The notes under the pieces: model-generated
Databases searched by the model: none
The model's input: only the letters and a program-made list of their open reading frames with translations
What the model was told of the DNA's origin: nothing
Program-made: the position numbers and the translations under genes
Source of the DNA: Gossypium raimondii
Lineage: Eukaryota; Streptophyta; Magnoliopsida; Malvales; Malvaceae
NCBI RefSeq assembly: GCF_025698545.1
Contig: NC_068572.1
Span: 124,001-188,000 of the forward strand
Direction of reading: 5' to 3'
DNA: 64,000 nucleotides
Shown here: piece after piece, positions 46,878 through 59,137 of the stretch
Layout of the letters: the number at the start of each line of letters is the position of its first letter
Position numbering within the stretch: position 1 is the first letter of the stretch

Positions 46878-47285
46878 ATGGCTTCAACCTGTATCTCAAA
46901 CTGCATCACTGACACTAGGGTCCCAATCAGGCCAACATATGTGAACCTCTACAAATGGCCGGAATCGGATGCCGAGTTCGTCAGATCACTGAGCTCCGAC
47001 GGACGCAGCGGCGGGGGCGGTCGTGTGCGGTCCACCGTGGTTGATAGCATTTCATGTAGGCAAATGTACCTTAGGAGCTATACTTTCCATAGGAATGAAG
47101 CTGGGCCTGAGAAAACTAAATGTTTTGGCAGAGTTAAGAAGGAAAGAAGAAAAAGGAATAAGTCAAAGAAGAAGCGTATGGCGCTGAGAAGGGCCAAAGA
47201 GGTATCTTTTGCCGCCTTATTGGCTATGTTCCGCAGGCTGTTGTCTTGTACGACCAAGGTTGATGTGGCTGATCATGGTGGTTGA
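46878..47285 (+). CDS. Small basic plant protein of unknown function
   Basis: A 135-codon intronless frame starting MASTCISNCITD. The segment PTYVNLYKWPESDAEFVRSL looks conserved and I believe related proteins exist across eudicots, but I cannot name the family. It is followed by a Gly/Arg-rich linker, a short RQMYLRSYTF motif and a strongly basic run (KKERRKRNKSKKKRMALRRA) that could act as a nuclear localisation signal. The C-terminus has a hydrophobic helix-like stretch (FAALLAMFRRLLSC). No signal peptide or known domain is seen. Codon use and GC content are higher than in the flanks, supporting a real gene. Confidence 0.75.
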   Translation: MASTCISNCITDTRVPIRPTYVNLYKWPESDAEFVRSLSSDGRSGGGGRVRSTVVDSISCRQMYLRSYTFHRNEAGPEKTKCFGRVKKERRKRNKSKKKRMALRRAKEVSFAALLAMFRRLLSCTTKVDVADHGG

Positions 47286-48384
47286 ACCACCATTTTCAGC
47301 CATTAAAACTTCCGTTTTTCTTTTTTTGTTGTTTCTATAGAGCTTTCTAATAGCATTTAAGTTTTCTAAATTTATTTCGATGCCTTTTTTTCACTTCCCT
47401 CTTTGTTGGTGGAAATAGAGTGATGATATCCATAATATCATGATATGTTAATGGTTAAACCCATTTTCACCTTATAAAATTACAAAACATTTAGCTATAT
47501 TTCAAGTTCCTTTGCTTTTGGTGTCTGGTTGTGTGCTTTGTGGTTCTGCCCTCTGGGTTTGTATCACTGTCATTCATGTATCTAAAAACAAAACAAGAAT
47601 ATATATATAATATATGCATTTATATTAAAGGTTACAGTTTACTCTTATTTACCCTTTGTTCATATTTATTTTCATTACCCATATTCAACACATATCCAAA
47701 TATAGGTACATAAGTATATAGATAACATCTTCCATGTATCTTTCAAATATATAAAAGATCTTGAAAATATTCGTATCAAACACATAATATTAAAAACATA
47801 AAGTATATAAAACCATGTAAAATCTAATTTCTTAAACAGAAAAAAGGAAGAAAAAAAAACCCAAATTTGTGGAAAAAAGATAGGGATGATGGTGACAGCA
47901 TGGTGGTGGAGGTGGGTGAGGCCAAAGATTTTAGAGACATTTCTAACCTAGAGTTTAGCTTTTAAATTCCCAACCTTTTTTTTTTTCTTTTGTGTTTTCA
48001 ATTTCTGGAAAAGGATGGGAAGCAAATCAGCACCATTTTCTTGACCATCATGACATTAAAGAAGTAATCCAAAAGAAAAAAGAAGAAAAAAAAAAGTTTC
48101 AGGCCCAATCATACTGTAAAAACCAATCATGAAAACACTGTTTTTTAGTGTAGAAAAAAGGACCAAAATATGTAACTTACAAAACAAGTTCTTTTGTTGG
48201 GTTAATTAATCGACTATGGAATTTTAGTATGTTTCTTAAATCACTTCTGTATTTAGCACCTAACAATTAGAGCACACAATCAATGATTTATGATGCTAAA
48301 TCAATACTTGATTGTTATCATAATTAGTTAACCGTTTTGGGTTTTCTTGCTAATCTGTCAGGTTATTGTTAGAGTCCGAAAATT
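47286..48384. other. Intergenic DNA
   Basis: AT-rich with A-runs and no supported gene. The first 200 bases are likely 3' UTR of the small basic protein gene. Confidence 0.5.
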
Positions 48385-48840
48385 TGTTTGAAATTTAGAA
48401 GAATTTGGACAAAAATGTTAAGCTCGAAAAATGAGTTTAGACAAAAAAAGTTAAATCCGTTTAAAATATGGGTTGGGCAGGCTCGAACATTCAAGGCTAA
48501 AGCTCAACTCGACTCGTCTTGCATGTGCATAACACTATAATATATTATGTTATTTATATATATTATATAATTTATAACACAAAAACTAAATCTATAGTAA
48601 TACATAATATTATAATGTAAATATTAAAAATATATAAAATTATTAAATATTGAATTAAAATAATATAAATATTTCTAAAAATTCAAAAAAAAAAATATTT
48701 ACAGACCTAAAATGGATTTGGATTAACTATTTATAAATATAAGTAAGCTTTGGTAAAATTATAGGCTCATATTTCGGGCCGAACTTGGGCAAGTATAAAG
48801 TAAGTTAATTTTATGCTTAAACCTGACCAGTGATCAAGCA
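48385..48840 (-). repeat. Dispersed repeat family R4, minus-strand copy
   Basis: The reverse complement follows 4800-5190 phrase by phrase (CAAATCCATTTTAGGTCTG, TTCAATATTTAATAATTTTA, TAGCCTTGAATGTTCGAGCC, TTTTAAACGGATTTAA). Non-coding, class unknown. Confidence 0.55.
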
Positions 48841-49534
48841 ACATAGATGGTGGCTTTGACAGAGTTTAGTATACCCCATTTTCCCTTTCCATTCTGTTCT
48901 AATAATGTCCTTTTGAGTGCTTTTGATGATACAATTTTCTTTCAATATGAGGAAAATCTCATCCCATTTTCTTCCAACACAAGTATGAAATGTTTATGAG
49001 CAAAGTATGAAATATTTATGAGCAAATTTCAAGAGCAATAAATGTCATTAAGTATATTTATCATACTGCAAATTCGGCTTCGCGCGGTTACTTCATGCAA
49101 TTTACCGTAAAAAATGGTATCAACAGGTTCGGGTTTTTTCATGTAAAAGGGTCTTTGGAAGGTCATATATTCTTGTACCATATGGAACACTGATGCAGCA
49201 AGATAAAAATCAAGAAAAGAATCAATCTCGAAGTAATCATACACCTAGTACTCGAAAAAAGTCGAAATTTACATTATAGCATATCAGTTCATGGACATGG
49301 CAAATCAGAAACAAAAGCTACATGAAAGAAAGAAATTTAAATTGAAACATATTGGTCAATTGCCTAAAGCTTACTTGAAACTCCCATGGAAGAGCTATTA
49401 ACAACGAAAAAATGAAGGAATTCAGACCATTCCACCTTGTTATTAAAGAAACTACTCGAATTTGACAAGCCGTGGTGGAACAGAGAAAACCGAGTCAAAG
49501 AGAAGCTTAATAGGATTTTCCCATCTCATATAAG
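48841..49534. other. 3' flank of the HERK1-like gene
   Basis: Probably 3' UTR and spacer of the minus-strand kinase gene. A 71-codon minus-strand frame at 49029-49244 has no motif I recognise and is not called. Confidence 0.45.
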
Positions 49535-52036
49535 TCACCTGCCTTCAGATTTCAACAGCTGTGAAAACACTTTACTCATTGAAACACCTGAGAGGTCATT
49601 CACACTTGATGCCTCGAGCTGCACGGAAGAAACGGTGGGATCGAATGGACCGACATTGTTGATTTGTGAAGAAAGCTCACCGATCATGTTTGTACTGTTT
49701 TCTTCAGGGTCGCGTCCAACGACTGCTTCCTGAAGTTGAAGAGCATACTCCAGATTCCACAAGACATCTCCCATGGAGGGCCGGTCCACACCAAAATCAG
49801 CTAAGCACTTTTCAGCAGTTTCGCCAAACTTACGAAGAGAATCAGGCCTGATGCTTCCTTTGAGGTTAGGATCGATTATTTGCTCCAGCTGTCCTTTCTT
49901 CTGCCATTTCATCGCCCATTCAGCTAGATTTACCATTTCCCTCGGGAGCGTCGGGTCTATTACTGGTCTTGCACAAAGAACTTCAAACAAAACCACTCCG
50001 AATGAATATACATCCGATTTCTCCGTCAGTTGTTGCCTTCTGAAATATTCCGGATCCAAGTACCCGAAACTTCCTTTCACTGCCGTACTAACATGGGTTT
50101 GATCGATTTCAGGACCTGTTTTTGACAGCCCGAAATCAGCAACTTTGGCCATGAAGTTCTCATCTAGTAAGATATTCGCGGACTTCACATCACGATGAAT
50201 AACAGCTTTTGCATAGCCTGTATGGAGGTAGTGGAGTCCTCGAGCTGCCCCGATGCATATTTCGAGCCTTTGTTTCCAGCTTAAACTCGGATAACCTGAG
50301 CCATAGAGATGACTCTTGAGTGTTCCATTCTCCATATATTCATAAATCAGTATCATCTCATTCTTTTCATCGCAATAACCAATCAAGGAAACCAAATGGC
50401 GGTGTCGGAACTGGGACAGCATATTGATTTCAGTCTGGAACTCAGCAAGTCCTTGTTGGGACCTCGGGTTTCCCCTTTTAACGGCAACTTTCGTACCATC
50501 ATTCAGTTCTCCCTTGTACACCTTCCCGAAGCCTCCTATTCCAATAACCCAACTTTCATCGAAGTTGTTTGTGGCTTCTTGAACAGCAAGAAAAGGAATG
50601 TGATAGCTAGCATTGGAATTGAGACTGGCAGTTGTTCCTTTCGAGTATTTGCTCCCCATAGTTTGAGAAGTCCCTCCATTAATCGAAAACGGAATCCATG
50701 TCTTTGATTGCCCGTGAAGTGCCTGTCGTCTTCTTTTTCTACAAACCATGAAGATAACTCCAGCCAACAGCAACACGGAAGCCACCCCAGCGCTTGCACC
50801 TACTATGGAACCGATGTTCGTCTTTGAACTTGAACCGGAAGCATTAATAGTTGCCGAGCCAGTAAGGCTGCCATCAGAATTGTTCATTTTCATAATTTCC
50901 AGCCCATTCATTATGGCATTCGGCTCAGCGCCAGGTAAAGTAGAAGGGCCGATACTTACATGAAGCTTATTACTAGTAACCAAATCTGTAACATAATCCA
51001 TATAATATGCAGCAGCCAAAACATTGACCAAATAAGTACTCAAGTCAAGGTCCCGAACAACCATCAAGGAATCAATAAAAACATTAAAGTACAACTCGTT
51101 AAGAGCATCGCTAACAATATCGCAGAAGTGAAACCTAACAAGGTACTGAAATCCCGGATCCACATCGAATTCCCAAGTCACATTGAAGTTACCTCCGGTT
51201 ACATTTGCAGAATTCATCTCAGTACAGGAACCGTAGACAGTACTCGGAGCAATATCCGGAGTTGCCCCACCCTCGACAAACTTGACAGCTCTAATATTCG
51301 ATACACTCACAGCAAGGTTTTTTTCTACCAGAAAAGGTTGGTCAGGCACCCATGTTCGCCAAAGGGTATCATTCTCGAATGAGACCGTAGGTCCTCCCAT
51401 ATTCACTCTAAAAACTGTCTCTAACGCCTGCAACGTTAGCCCTTGGAATGCCATCGATGATTTAACCAAATGAGCACCATCCTGAATGAGTTCATCAGGA
51501 ACCGAAACAACTTCTATAGCATTTATAAACGCAAACGAACCCTTTAAAGGACTAAACGTAACAGCAAGGCTATTCGATGTTACATTAACTGAAAATTCTT
51601 TCACAAGAGGAGCTTGAACACTGAAACTGGTGAGAAGAACATGGTTTTCGGTGGAAACATCGAACTTAGCCAAGCTCAAATTATAATTACCGAAAGCAAA
51701 CGGATAGAAATAAAGCCGAATCCAATGCCTTCCTTGTCGGCTAATCGAAAACGTGTACTTCGAGACATCGGTAAAGACCCTTGCAGTTTGATAAAGTGGG
51801 GAATCATCAGAGGAAGTAATTGAAGCTTTTGAAATGTTCCCAATAACACTTTGTGGTGTTGAAAGGAGTTTTGAGGCTAAATTATCAGCCATGAAAACTC
51901 GATGACCCACAGTAGTATTAGTAAATGATCCACAATCAATAAGGTAATTATCTGCAGGTGTAAATCCTCTAACCAAACATGCTAAACACAAAATTAAAGA
52001 AACCCAGAACAGCAATTCAAATACTCTACAACCCAT
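49535..52036 (-). CDS. HERK1: CrRLK1L receptor-like kinase, HERCULES1 type
   Basis: A plasma-membrane receptor kinase of the Catharanthus RLK1-like family, which in Arabidopsis controls cell elongation and wall sensing. It is an intronless frame of 833 aa, matching the usual family length. I take the ATG at 52036 (MGCRVFELLFWV), as it directly starts the signal peptide; a start 12 codons upstream passes through a poly-Lys run. In order it has a signal peptide (about 1-24), a malectin-like ectodomain (about 26-380; GFTPADNYLIDCGS, RHWIRLYFYPF, FRVNMGGP, GSCTEMNSAN, WEFDVDPGFQYLVRFHFCDI), a transmembrane helix (about 410-435), and a kinase domain with [32 protein letters not shown] and DFGLSK. 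The ending LSGVSMSKVFSQLLKSEGR matches my memory of Arabidopsis HERK1 closely. It looks intact. Confidence 0.93.
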   Translation of the reverse strand: MGCRVFELLFWVSLILCLACLVRGFTPADNYLIDCGSFTNTTVGHRVFMADNLASKLLSTPQSVIGNISKASITSSDDSPLYQTARVFTDVSKYTFSISRQGRHWIRLYFYPFAFGNYNLSLAKFDVSTENHVLLTSFSVQAPLVKEFSVNVTSNSLAVTFSPLKGSFAFINAIEVVSVPDELIQDGAHLVKSSMAFQGLTLQALETVFRVNMGGPTVSFENDTLWRTWVPDQPFLVEKNLAVSVSNIRAVKFVEGGATPDIAPSTVYGSCTEMNSANVTGGNFNVTWEFDVDPGFQYLVRFHFCDIVSDALNELYFNVFIDSLMVVRDLDLSTYLVNVLAAAYYMDYVTDLVTSNKLHVSIGPSTLPGAEPNAIMNGLEIMKMNNSDGSLTGSATINASGSSSKTNIGSIVGASAGVASVLLLAGVIFMVCRKRRRQALHGQSKTWIPFSINGGTSQTMGSKYSKGTTASLNSNASYHIPFLAVQEATNNFDESWVIGIGGFGKVYKGELNDGTKVAVKRGNPRSQQGLAEFQTEINMLSQFRHRHLVSLIGYCDEKNEMILIYEYMENGTLKSHLYGSGYPSLSWKQRLEICIGAARGLHYLHTGYAKAVIHRDVKSANILLDENFMAKVADFGLSKTGPEIDQTHVSTAVKGSFGYLDPEYFRRQQLTEKSDVYSFGVVLFEVLCARPVIDPTLPREMVNLAEWAMKWQKKGQLEQIIDPNLKGSIRPDSLRKFGETAEKCLADFGVDRPSMGDVLWNLEYALQLQEAVVGRDPEENSTNMIGELSSQINNVGPFDPTVSSVQLEASSVNDLSGVSMSKVFSQLLKSEGR

Positions 52037-52519
52037 TTTTTTTTTTTTTTGCAAAATCCTAGAAATAAACAATAGAACGTAAAGAGCTGAAATCCAGGGT
52101 TCTAACTGAAACAGTAACAGGTTACTAGTAAACTAAAGAACACAAATCCTTGAGCTTAAATGAAAGAAAAAGGGGGGGGGGGGGATAGAGAAACCTGGAT
52201 TTTAGGAGATTCCCATTGAGTGAATATGAAATATTTTTTGTGGAGCTCTTATGGGAATTTATCAGAGTTTTTTCATGTGAATTTTGAGAAATCTTACAAG
52301 ACACAAGCTGGTTTGAAATAGGTGACAACCTCATTTTCTTGACATATTCCTTGGATATTTTTTATCATTTTTTCATGTTCTTAAATTAATGGGAAAATTA
52401 AAATGAATATTTAAAAAAAAAAAAAAGAAGCAATAAAGAGTCAAAAGGTGGTGGAACAGGTAGGGAAAAATCTTTATTACTAAAAGGCGAATTTCAGTAA
52501 ATGCTTTTAATTATTATTT
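52037..52519. other. 5' leader and promoter region of the HERK1-like gene
   Basis: Directly upstream of the minus-strand ATG. It contains a homopolymer run of about 12 G on the plus strand near 52171-52183 (C in the transcript) and an A-run near 52412-52424. The TSS cannot be placed. No other gene is seen. Confidence 0.5.
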
Positions 52520-52758
52520 GGGTAATTTCGTTAGTAGTCATTTAACTATATATTTTTTAATTTTATATTATCCAACTATAAAAATTATAAAATGGTTATT
52601 CAACTATTTAATTTTATCTTTTTGGTCACCCAACTATATTAAATTTTTGAGTGTTTCCGTTTCTATTAACCCACTAGTGACCAAAAAAGAAAAAATGAAT
52701 AGTTGAATGATCAAAAGGAAAAAGAACATAATTTGGTGACTACAAATGTAGTTTACCC
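52520..52758. mobile_element. Short inverted-repeat element, GGGTAA...TTACCC family, 239 bases
   Basis: Starts GGGTAATTTCGTTAGTAGTC and ends with TTTGGTGACTACAAATGTAG then TTTACCC. The inner arms carry the same GGTCACCCAACTAT / ATAGTTGAATGATC phrases as the larger element at 60622-61237. Non-coding; consistent with a MITE. Confidence 0.7.
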
Positions 52759-53034
52759 TATATATTTTTTGTTAAACATTCACAAATTATTATCTTAGTT
52801 TTAAAGTTATCTATGAATTTCAAAATATTCTAATTAAGCACTTAAAGTATTTGTATTGCATTAAAAATGAAGTTTATTTAAATCACGAATCAAGTTACAA
52901 ACGGTATGTATGTATGTATTGTATGGATAACTTGAATTTAACATGTTAAACAAACAAATAATATCAACAAAATTTTAGATATATATTTTTAACTCGTGAT
53001 ATTCAATTTTTTTGGTGAAACAAACAAATAAACA

Positions 53035-53360
53035 AAGATTACATCAAATTCATTTGATCAATCACTCCTCTAGCTTTATCTTGAATAAAAACTTCTGAGC
53101 TCAATTTAGCCAAACAATCCGCAACACGATTGTCTTCTCTGGGAACATGTTGAATCAACCAACGCCCTTCCGTACTCATTATCTTTTAGACTCTCCTGAA
53201 AATTGTAATACCTGAATCTCCCAATAAATTATCCTGTAAAGCTTAAACTACTTCTCAATTATCAGTGTGAATCACAACTTTATTAAAACCATTACTAAGC
53301 GACGTAATCAAACCATTCAAAATATCTCAAAATTCAGTCTAAAAAATATTGCATTTTTCG
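53035..53360 (-). mobile_element. LINE remnant, 3' end of the RNase H domain
   Basis: On the minus strand a frame reads VVIHTDN, then ALQDNLLGDSG, then HVPREDNRVADCLAKL and ends QMNLM with a stop. This is the C-terminal RNase H-like domain found in many plant L1-type LINEs. Three in-frame stops interrupt the readable part, and the reverse transcriptase upstream is missing, as expected for a 5'-truncated copy. Confidence 0.75.
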
Positions 53361-54339
53361 AGAAATTGCTTATAATCGAAAATTCAATTCCTATTCTAGT
53401 CTAGCAGCACATGTTTTAAATATGAATAATGACTATACTAATGAAAGTACTCACTCGCTACTGATATATATATTTTTAATTTAAAGAGTAATCTTAAATC
53501 TGAACTATAATTTAAAGTTGTTTAGTTATTAGTGCAATTAATTATTTTTCCTGTAAGAAAGTGGGAATAATAATAAAAATATTGAATATACATTTAAGGG
53601 CCTATTAAATTTTGGAAATTTATGAAGAGTGGGTTTTCTTGTTATGTATTTTAATGTTGGTAGGTAAAATAGAGGTTTTAAATTTAAGTAACAGACGATT
53701 TTTTTAAAAAATTAATTACTGTCCACCTTAGTGGGTTTTAAAAAAATTTCTAGTATATATTTGAGAATATTTAATAAAAATTATTTATATTTTTAAATCA
53801 TAGTAATTCTAAATAAATAAAAATATTAATATAAAACAAAGAATGGGAAGAAAAAGGATAATTGAAATGTGAAAAGGAATTTTATATGTAGTTGACAATT
53901 TTGTGAAAGTGGAGAACAAAAGGCTACAGCTGTAACAAATAGTTGTGGCAAACAGAGAAAGAAAATAAAGAGAAAAATCTACAACTATAAATAAAGTCGC
54001 AAGTTGCAACTACTCCCTATCTTATTATTATTTCTAGGGGATTATCGGTTTGGTTTGATTTGGAAAATTTAATTTTAATATTATTTAATAAAATTTTAAT
54101 GTTTTTCATAACCACTTCTAAAATAGTAATAAATTTTAAGTAATAAAAATAATCAATCATTTTTATATTTTTATATATAAAATTTAAATTATTTTCACTA
54201 TTTTAAATGTAAAATATTTACACCATAAAAATTGAAATTAAAGAATAATGTTCATGTACTTCATTCAGTAAATCGTCCAAACACCTCAATTTTGGCCGAT
54301 TTTTGTTTTTTCTTACTTAGCTCTATTAGAATGGCTCCC
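53361..54339. other. AT-rich intergenic DNA
   Basis: No gene or clear element seen. A 66-codon minus-strand frame at 53809-54009 is AT-driven. Confidence 0.5.
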
Positions 54340-54770
54340 AACCCATGCTTCGCATTGAATTAATTATTTTTTGGATCAAATAATAAAGTTAAAATATGCT
54401 ACATATAACTATACTCTTCATACATTTTAATTTAGCCCTCATACTTGTATTTTCACGAATTTAGCCTCTTTATTTTTTTTCAAATTTAAAAATCTAGGTT
54501 CAGTTGTTAATAACATAATTTTTTTTGCTATATTCATTAACACGACATTTCGTAATTTAAAAATACTTACTTAATAATGATATAACAAAAATTGACATTA
54601 TAATGGATCTGCAGACAAAGTTTAATGGTATTAACCATTTCTAAAAATTAATGTCGGTATTTTTAGTTGACTAAAATATATAACTATTATAAAATTTAAA
54701 ATATATAGTATATTTCAAACTTGAGCGATGAAAATCGAAATTTAGTGATTGTTATATATTTTATTTTATA
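54335..54770 (+). repeat. Dispersed repeat family R5, plus-strand copy
   Basis: From CATGCTTCGCATTGAATTAA onward it follows the reverse complement of 58570-59085: CTCTTCATA..., a CTTGTATTTTCACGAATTTA phrase, a GTTAATAACA segment and a CTTGAGCGA tail. Non-coding, class unknown. Confidence 0.6.
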
Positions 54771-56173
54771 CTCAAATTAAATGAAGAAAGCATTTTCTCA
54801 ATTATATGACACAAAATGTCAACTTAAGCTTTAAATATATATATATGAATTAATTATATCAAATTTATTCCATCAATCTCATTAAATAGTTGCGAAATCT
54901 TTATGTTATTGAATTCACACTTTATTTTTTCCATTTTGGGGTCAAATTTATTGAATTCCACGTTGGTTTGTTGAGATATAAAAGGAAAAACATAATAATA
55001 AAAATTCCACTAACTCTTAATTCCGCGTTGTGAAACTGTCTCTTCAGTCTTCATCAATCTATTGTTTTATATTCCAACCCAAATAAATAAATAAGACTAA
55101 TTGTTCTGCAATTTTATTTTGGATTTGTTTTTCAAATATTTCGTCGTGATTTTAGTTTATAGTCTCCGACGAATACGTGTATCAAGGCAGCCTTCGCATT
55201 CAATATAATAAACAAGGGAATGAAGGCTAAAAAAAGGAATTAAAATGAAAAAGAAATAAGTACGTGAAGAGTGAAGACAGGAGAGAATATTTACAGTTTT
55301 ACACCATTAAAGTTTTTATTATTTAGTTCCTAAATTTGATATTTTTTTCAATTTGATCCCTGAGTTTTTCTTTCCACAATAGTATCAGAATTTTGCAACT
55401 TTTACCAAATTAGTCCTTGAACTTGAACTCTTTTAAGATGTGCTGGCATGTTACTCTCTCACCTGAATTTTTTTTAATTATATAAAAGCTAAAAATAAAA
55501 ATAAAAATTTTGCCCGGCGGCGGTGTCAACCTCTAGGTTGGCTGCCTTTTTCTTTCCTCTCACCAATTCTTTCTTTCTTCTTCTCATTCGCTTCACATGT
55601 CTTCTCTTTTCAGTTTGCAGATCTATTTTGTGAGTATCTTTGTTGGCTTCACAAGTTATGATGGACAGATGATGGCGCCTGTCGTTCGCTAAAACTCCAC
55701 CGACAGCTTCTTAATATGTTTCTGTTTTGAGAGTATTTCAGAATAATAAACGATTTCACGAGTCGCTTTGGACTCGTGTTGTCTTAAGTTTTATATGTTT
55801 TTTTGTTTGTTTTTCCATTAGGAGTATAATGCGCTTCAACGCACTCCGACTCATGTCCTCCTATATTAGCAACAATGTCCATGCCAATCGAGCTATAACT
55901 CATCTGGCATGTTAAACACGAACTTTAATATTATGTAATTTTACCCATGACATTTTAATTTAATTCATTTTTCGCAAACTACTAACATTATTTTGTGTTT
56001 ATATATTACTTACACAAATAACTATACTTATCTAATATAAAAATATATATTTTTAAATAAATACAATTAAATCAAAATTAAAATTTAATATATATAATTA
56101 TACGAAACTAAAATTTATGTCTCAAATTATCGATTAAATTAAAATTTATGTATAATTTATGAGTGATATATAC

Positions 56174-56209
<36 letters not shown>

Positions 56210-56440
56210 GTGGTTAATAGGCATTAGGGAAGGATCTAGTTACAAACAAGGCGTGCATGGAACGCACTCTAGACAACGATAGAAGAACATGATTTGATCG
56301 CAAAATCCCATTCAATAATCAACCATGACGGTGACTTGTATTATCTTTCTATTATTTAATAGATAATATTTAATATTCTAAGCATACATCATTCCAATAT
56401 TTTAGCTCTTGTAAGTGAAGATAATTATAGTAAAATAAGT
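54771..56440. other. Intergenic DNA with a microsatellite
   Basis: No supported gene. A TTA trinucleotide run of about 11 units lies at 56176-56209. 55290-55450 holds phrases common in plant interspersed repeats (TTTAGTTCCTAAATTTGATA). A 62-codon frame at 55727-55915 has no motif. Confidence 0.5.
56176..56209. repeat. (TTA)n microsatellite
   Basis: About 11 uninterrupted TTA/ATT units in AT-rich spacer. Confidence 0.9.
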
Positions 56441-56442
56441 TA

Positions 56443-56900
56443 TTAAACTATTAGTAAGTTGAGTTATCAAATTATTAAAATAATTGTGGTATGGTCTTCT
56501 CTACTCGTGCCACCTATACCAATCAAAAGTTCTCTTTTATTTTTTTTCTTCTATAGTTTAGTTTTTTTTTCATGAAACAACTTTGAACGTCATGAATCTA
56601 CTAATTAAAATCCAAACAGTTTTCTTCTCTTATCTTCGAAATTGGTCCTCAAATCAACTTGGATCTAAGGTATGTTCTTCTACTTGTCGATTGGTATTGA
56701 TCTGCCATATTGATCGTCGAATCATCGGTTAGAACTTGCTGGCTGGACTTAAAAAAAGACTTAAATAAAATCTTTCGAATAGTTTATTGACTTGAATGAA
56801 AACTTTTGAATAGTTTAATGATCATTTTGTAACTTTTTAAAGTCGAGTGACCAAAACGTAAGCTTACTAAATCTCTAGTGACTTTAAGTGTAATTTTCTT
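56443..56900 (-). mobile_element. MITE-like element, GGGTAAACTAC family, eroded ends
   Basis: The body matches the reverse complement of 59138-59661: ACCAATCAAAAG, CAACTTTGAACGT, AAAATCCAAACAGTTTTCTT, GGATCTAAGGTATGTTCTTC, GAGTGACCAAAACGTAAGCT. The outermost terminal bases have decayed on both sides. Confidence 0.7.
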
Positions 56901-57785
56901 TCTATAATTTAAACATTTAATAGGTAATATTTAATATTCTAATCATACATCATTCCAATGTTTTAACCCATGTAAGTCATGATTTTAGTGCAATTCTTGT
57001 AAAAGTTATTTTTATGTAATTAAGGGTTAGTAAAATTTATGGCTTATTGTTGATTGAGTATTAACTTAATTGATATCAATATTATTGTCAATGCAGGAGA
57101 ATGAGATGATAAAATAAATCATAACTTATATTGTTTTAAAATTAAAGAATCATTTATATTGTTCTACTATTTAAAAAACAAAAAACAAATTTTGGAAATT
57201 CATGATTATCTCTCTTAAAAAATCATTTTTATTTAAACTCGAGTTAATGATTATACCTTATAATTTTATTTTTATATACAAATTTACGAGTAATATTTAT
57301 CATCCGTACCTTTCAAGACATTTTACTGTTGGTCCAATTTAATTGTGTATACATGTATGTATCACTTATCAAATCATATAGCTTAATATATTATGACCCA
57401 CCAATATTGGCATAATAGTAAAAAATCAACTAGAAAATCCATATACATGGATTAAATAAAGTATATTTTAAAAAAATAAAATGAGCATTATTTAGTAGAT
57501 TTATATTTGAAAAATATTAGTTAATTATTATATTTTTTAAGTTAGTAATAATTATAAAATAGCCTACGAGACATTGGTTTAATGATAGCTATAAAAACAG
57601 TATGATACTTAAATATTGTTTTAGTTATAATGTCATATTTTTACTTTTAGTTTAAAAATTATAATTTATTTTATTTTATTTTATATGAGGTTGATTTTTA
57701 TAATTATTTTATCTTCCTAATGTTCATTGTGCTCTTTTTTTTTTGTATAGAGAAATGATTAAACCATAATTTAAACTATTCAAGG
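56901..57785. other. AT-rich intergenic DNA
   Basis: No gene or recognisable element. Confidence 0.5.
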
Positions 57786-57789
57786 TCAA

Positions 57790-58305
57790 GTCACTCCAGA
57801 ATAATCATTATGTCATAATAGTAGAATATCATCCAACAGTTACATCTATCCACCGGTCTTGAGAACACCATTAATGCTAACCCATCAGTTACTTTGTTAC
57901 CTTCTTTAAATGTACAAGTAACTTTAACTATTCATAGAAATTTTAACATATTCTTAATAGCACGTGTCACAGCTGAGTAATGTTGATCAACTACATTTTC
58001 TTGAATCGTTTGAATAGCTTTAGTACCATCCAACTTGAGAATTATTCGTTTTAGTCCAAGATTCCATGCAAGTTGGAGACCTTCCAGAGCTCCCCAAAGT
58101 TTAGCATCAATAACTGAGCAGCAACCAATATTTCTTGAGAAATCAGTAATTCACATCCCATGCTGATTGCGGATCAGACCACCTGTAGTAGAATTTCGGG
58201 ACACCATACAGACTGCACCATCAGTATTTACTTTATGCCATTCATCATCAGGTAGAATCCATCTGATCAACTTACAAGTTTTAACTTTTAAATGCTTTGA
58301 GGCAC
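57790..58305 (-). mobile_element. LINE remnant, RNase H domain
   Basis: On the minus strand a frame reads WILPDDEWHKVNTDGAV, then GGLIRNQHGM, DAKLWGALEGLQLAWNLGLK and KVTDGLAL. This is the RNase H-like C-terminal domain of plant LINEs, with the first catalytic Asp in NTDGA. Two in-frame stops are visible and no reverse transcriptase lies beside it. It is a different copy from that at 53035-53360 and covers the N-terminal part of the domain better. Confidence 0.75.
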
Positions 58306-58569
58306 CCATCGATCCAAAGTTTTAATGGAGGTAACTTTTCCTCACACGAAAATACTTTAATTAATGGAATTGACATAATCAATCAAATTTTAGACATTAA
58401 TTATATAAAAAAGTATCTGGTTGGCATTACTTATAAAATATTATTTATTCGATTGCGAGACAATTCTAAATATGAAACAAAAATAATGGTTAAATTTACA
58501 CTACGAAGGCCTTTAAAGACACTGTCCATTTTATATTTCACATTAGAAAAATAATGATTAAATTTCAGT

Positions 58570-59085
58570 TTCAGTTTTAATCCATCTACCTTTTAAGATT
58601 ATATAAGAATAGTTAAATTTTAATTTTGATCTCTATATTTCGCTCAAATTTGACATTTAATTTCTATACTTTAATTTTGAATAATTTGGTGCCTCAACTT
58701 TTAGTATTATTAGTTAGTCTACATATTTTATTTTGATATCTTGAGATGAATTTTTAAGAATTGTTAACACTGTTAAAATTCTATATTAAATTCAAGTTTA
58801 TTATAATATCGTTTTTGTTACATGGATATGAATGGAGTATTTTTTAAATTTAAAATGTCACACCGGAAATTTAACATAAGAATTTTAACAAGATTAACAA
58901 ATAAACCTAAATTTTAAATTTTGAAAATAGAGATTAAATTCACGAAAATAAAAGCACGGAGACTAAGTTTCAAATATATGAAGAGTACAAAACTTTGAGT
59001 ATATTATAAACTTTAATTTTACTCTATAATTTAATAAAAAAAAGATAATCAACCCAATGCGAAGTGTGGTACGGAACTATACTAG
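58570..59085 (-). repeat. Dispersed repeat family R5, minus-strand copy
   Basis: Inverted relative to 54335-54770 and better preserved. CAACCCAATGCGAAGTGTGG at 59050-59069 corresponds to the CTTCGCATTG head of the other copy. Confidence 0.6.
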
Positions 59086-59137
59086 TGTAATATATAGATC
59101 TAGGAACCCAAAAATAAGGACATTATGAATTCACAAA

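Noticed and set aside
49029-49244. 71-codon frame downstream of the HERK1-like gene
   Set aside because: Lies in the probable 3' region, no motif recognised; could be a chance frame.
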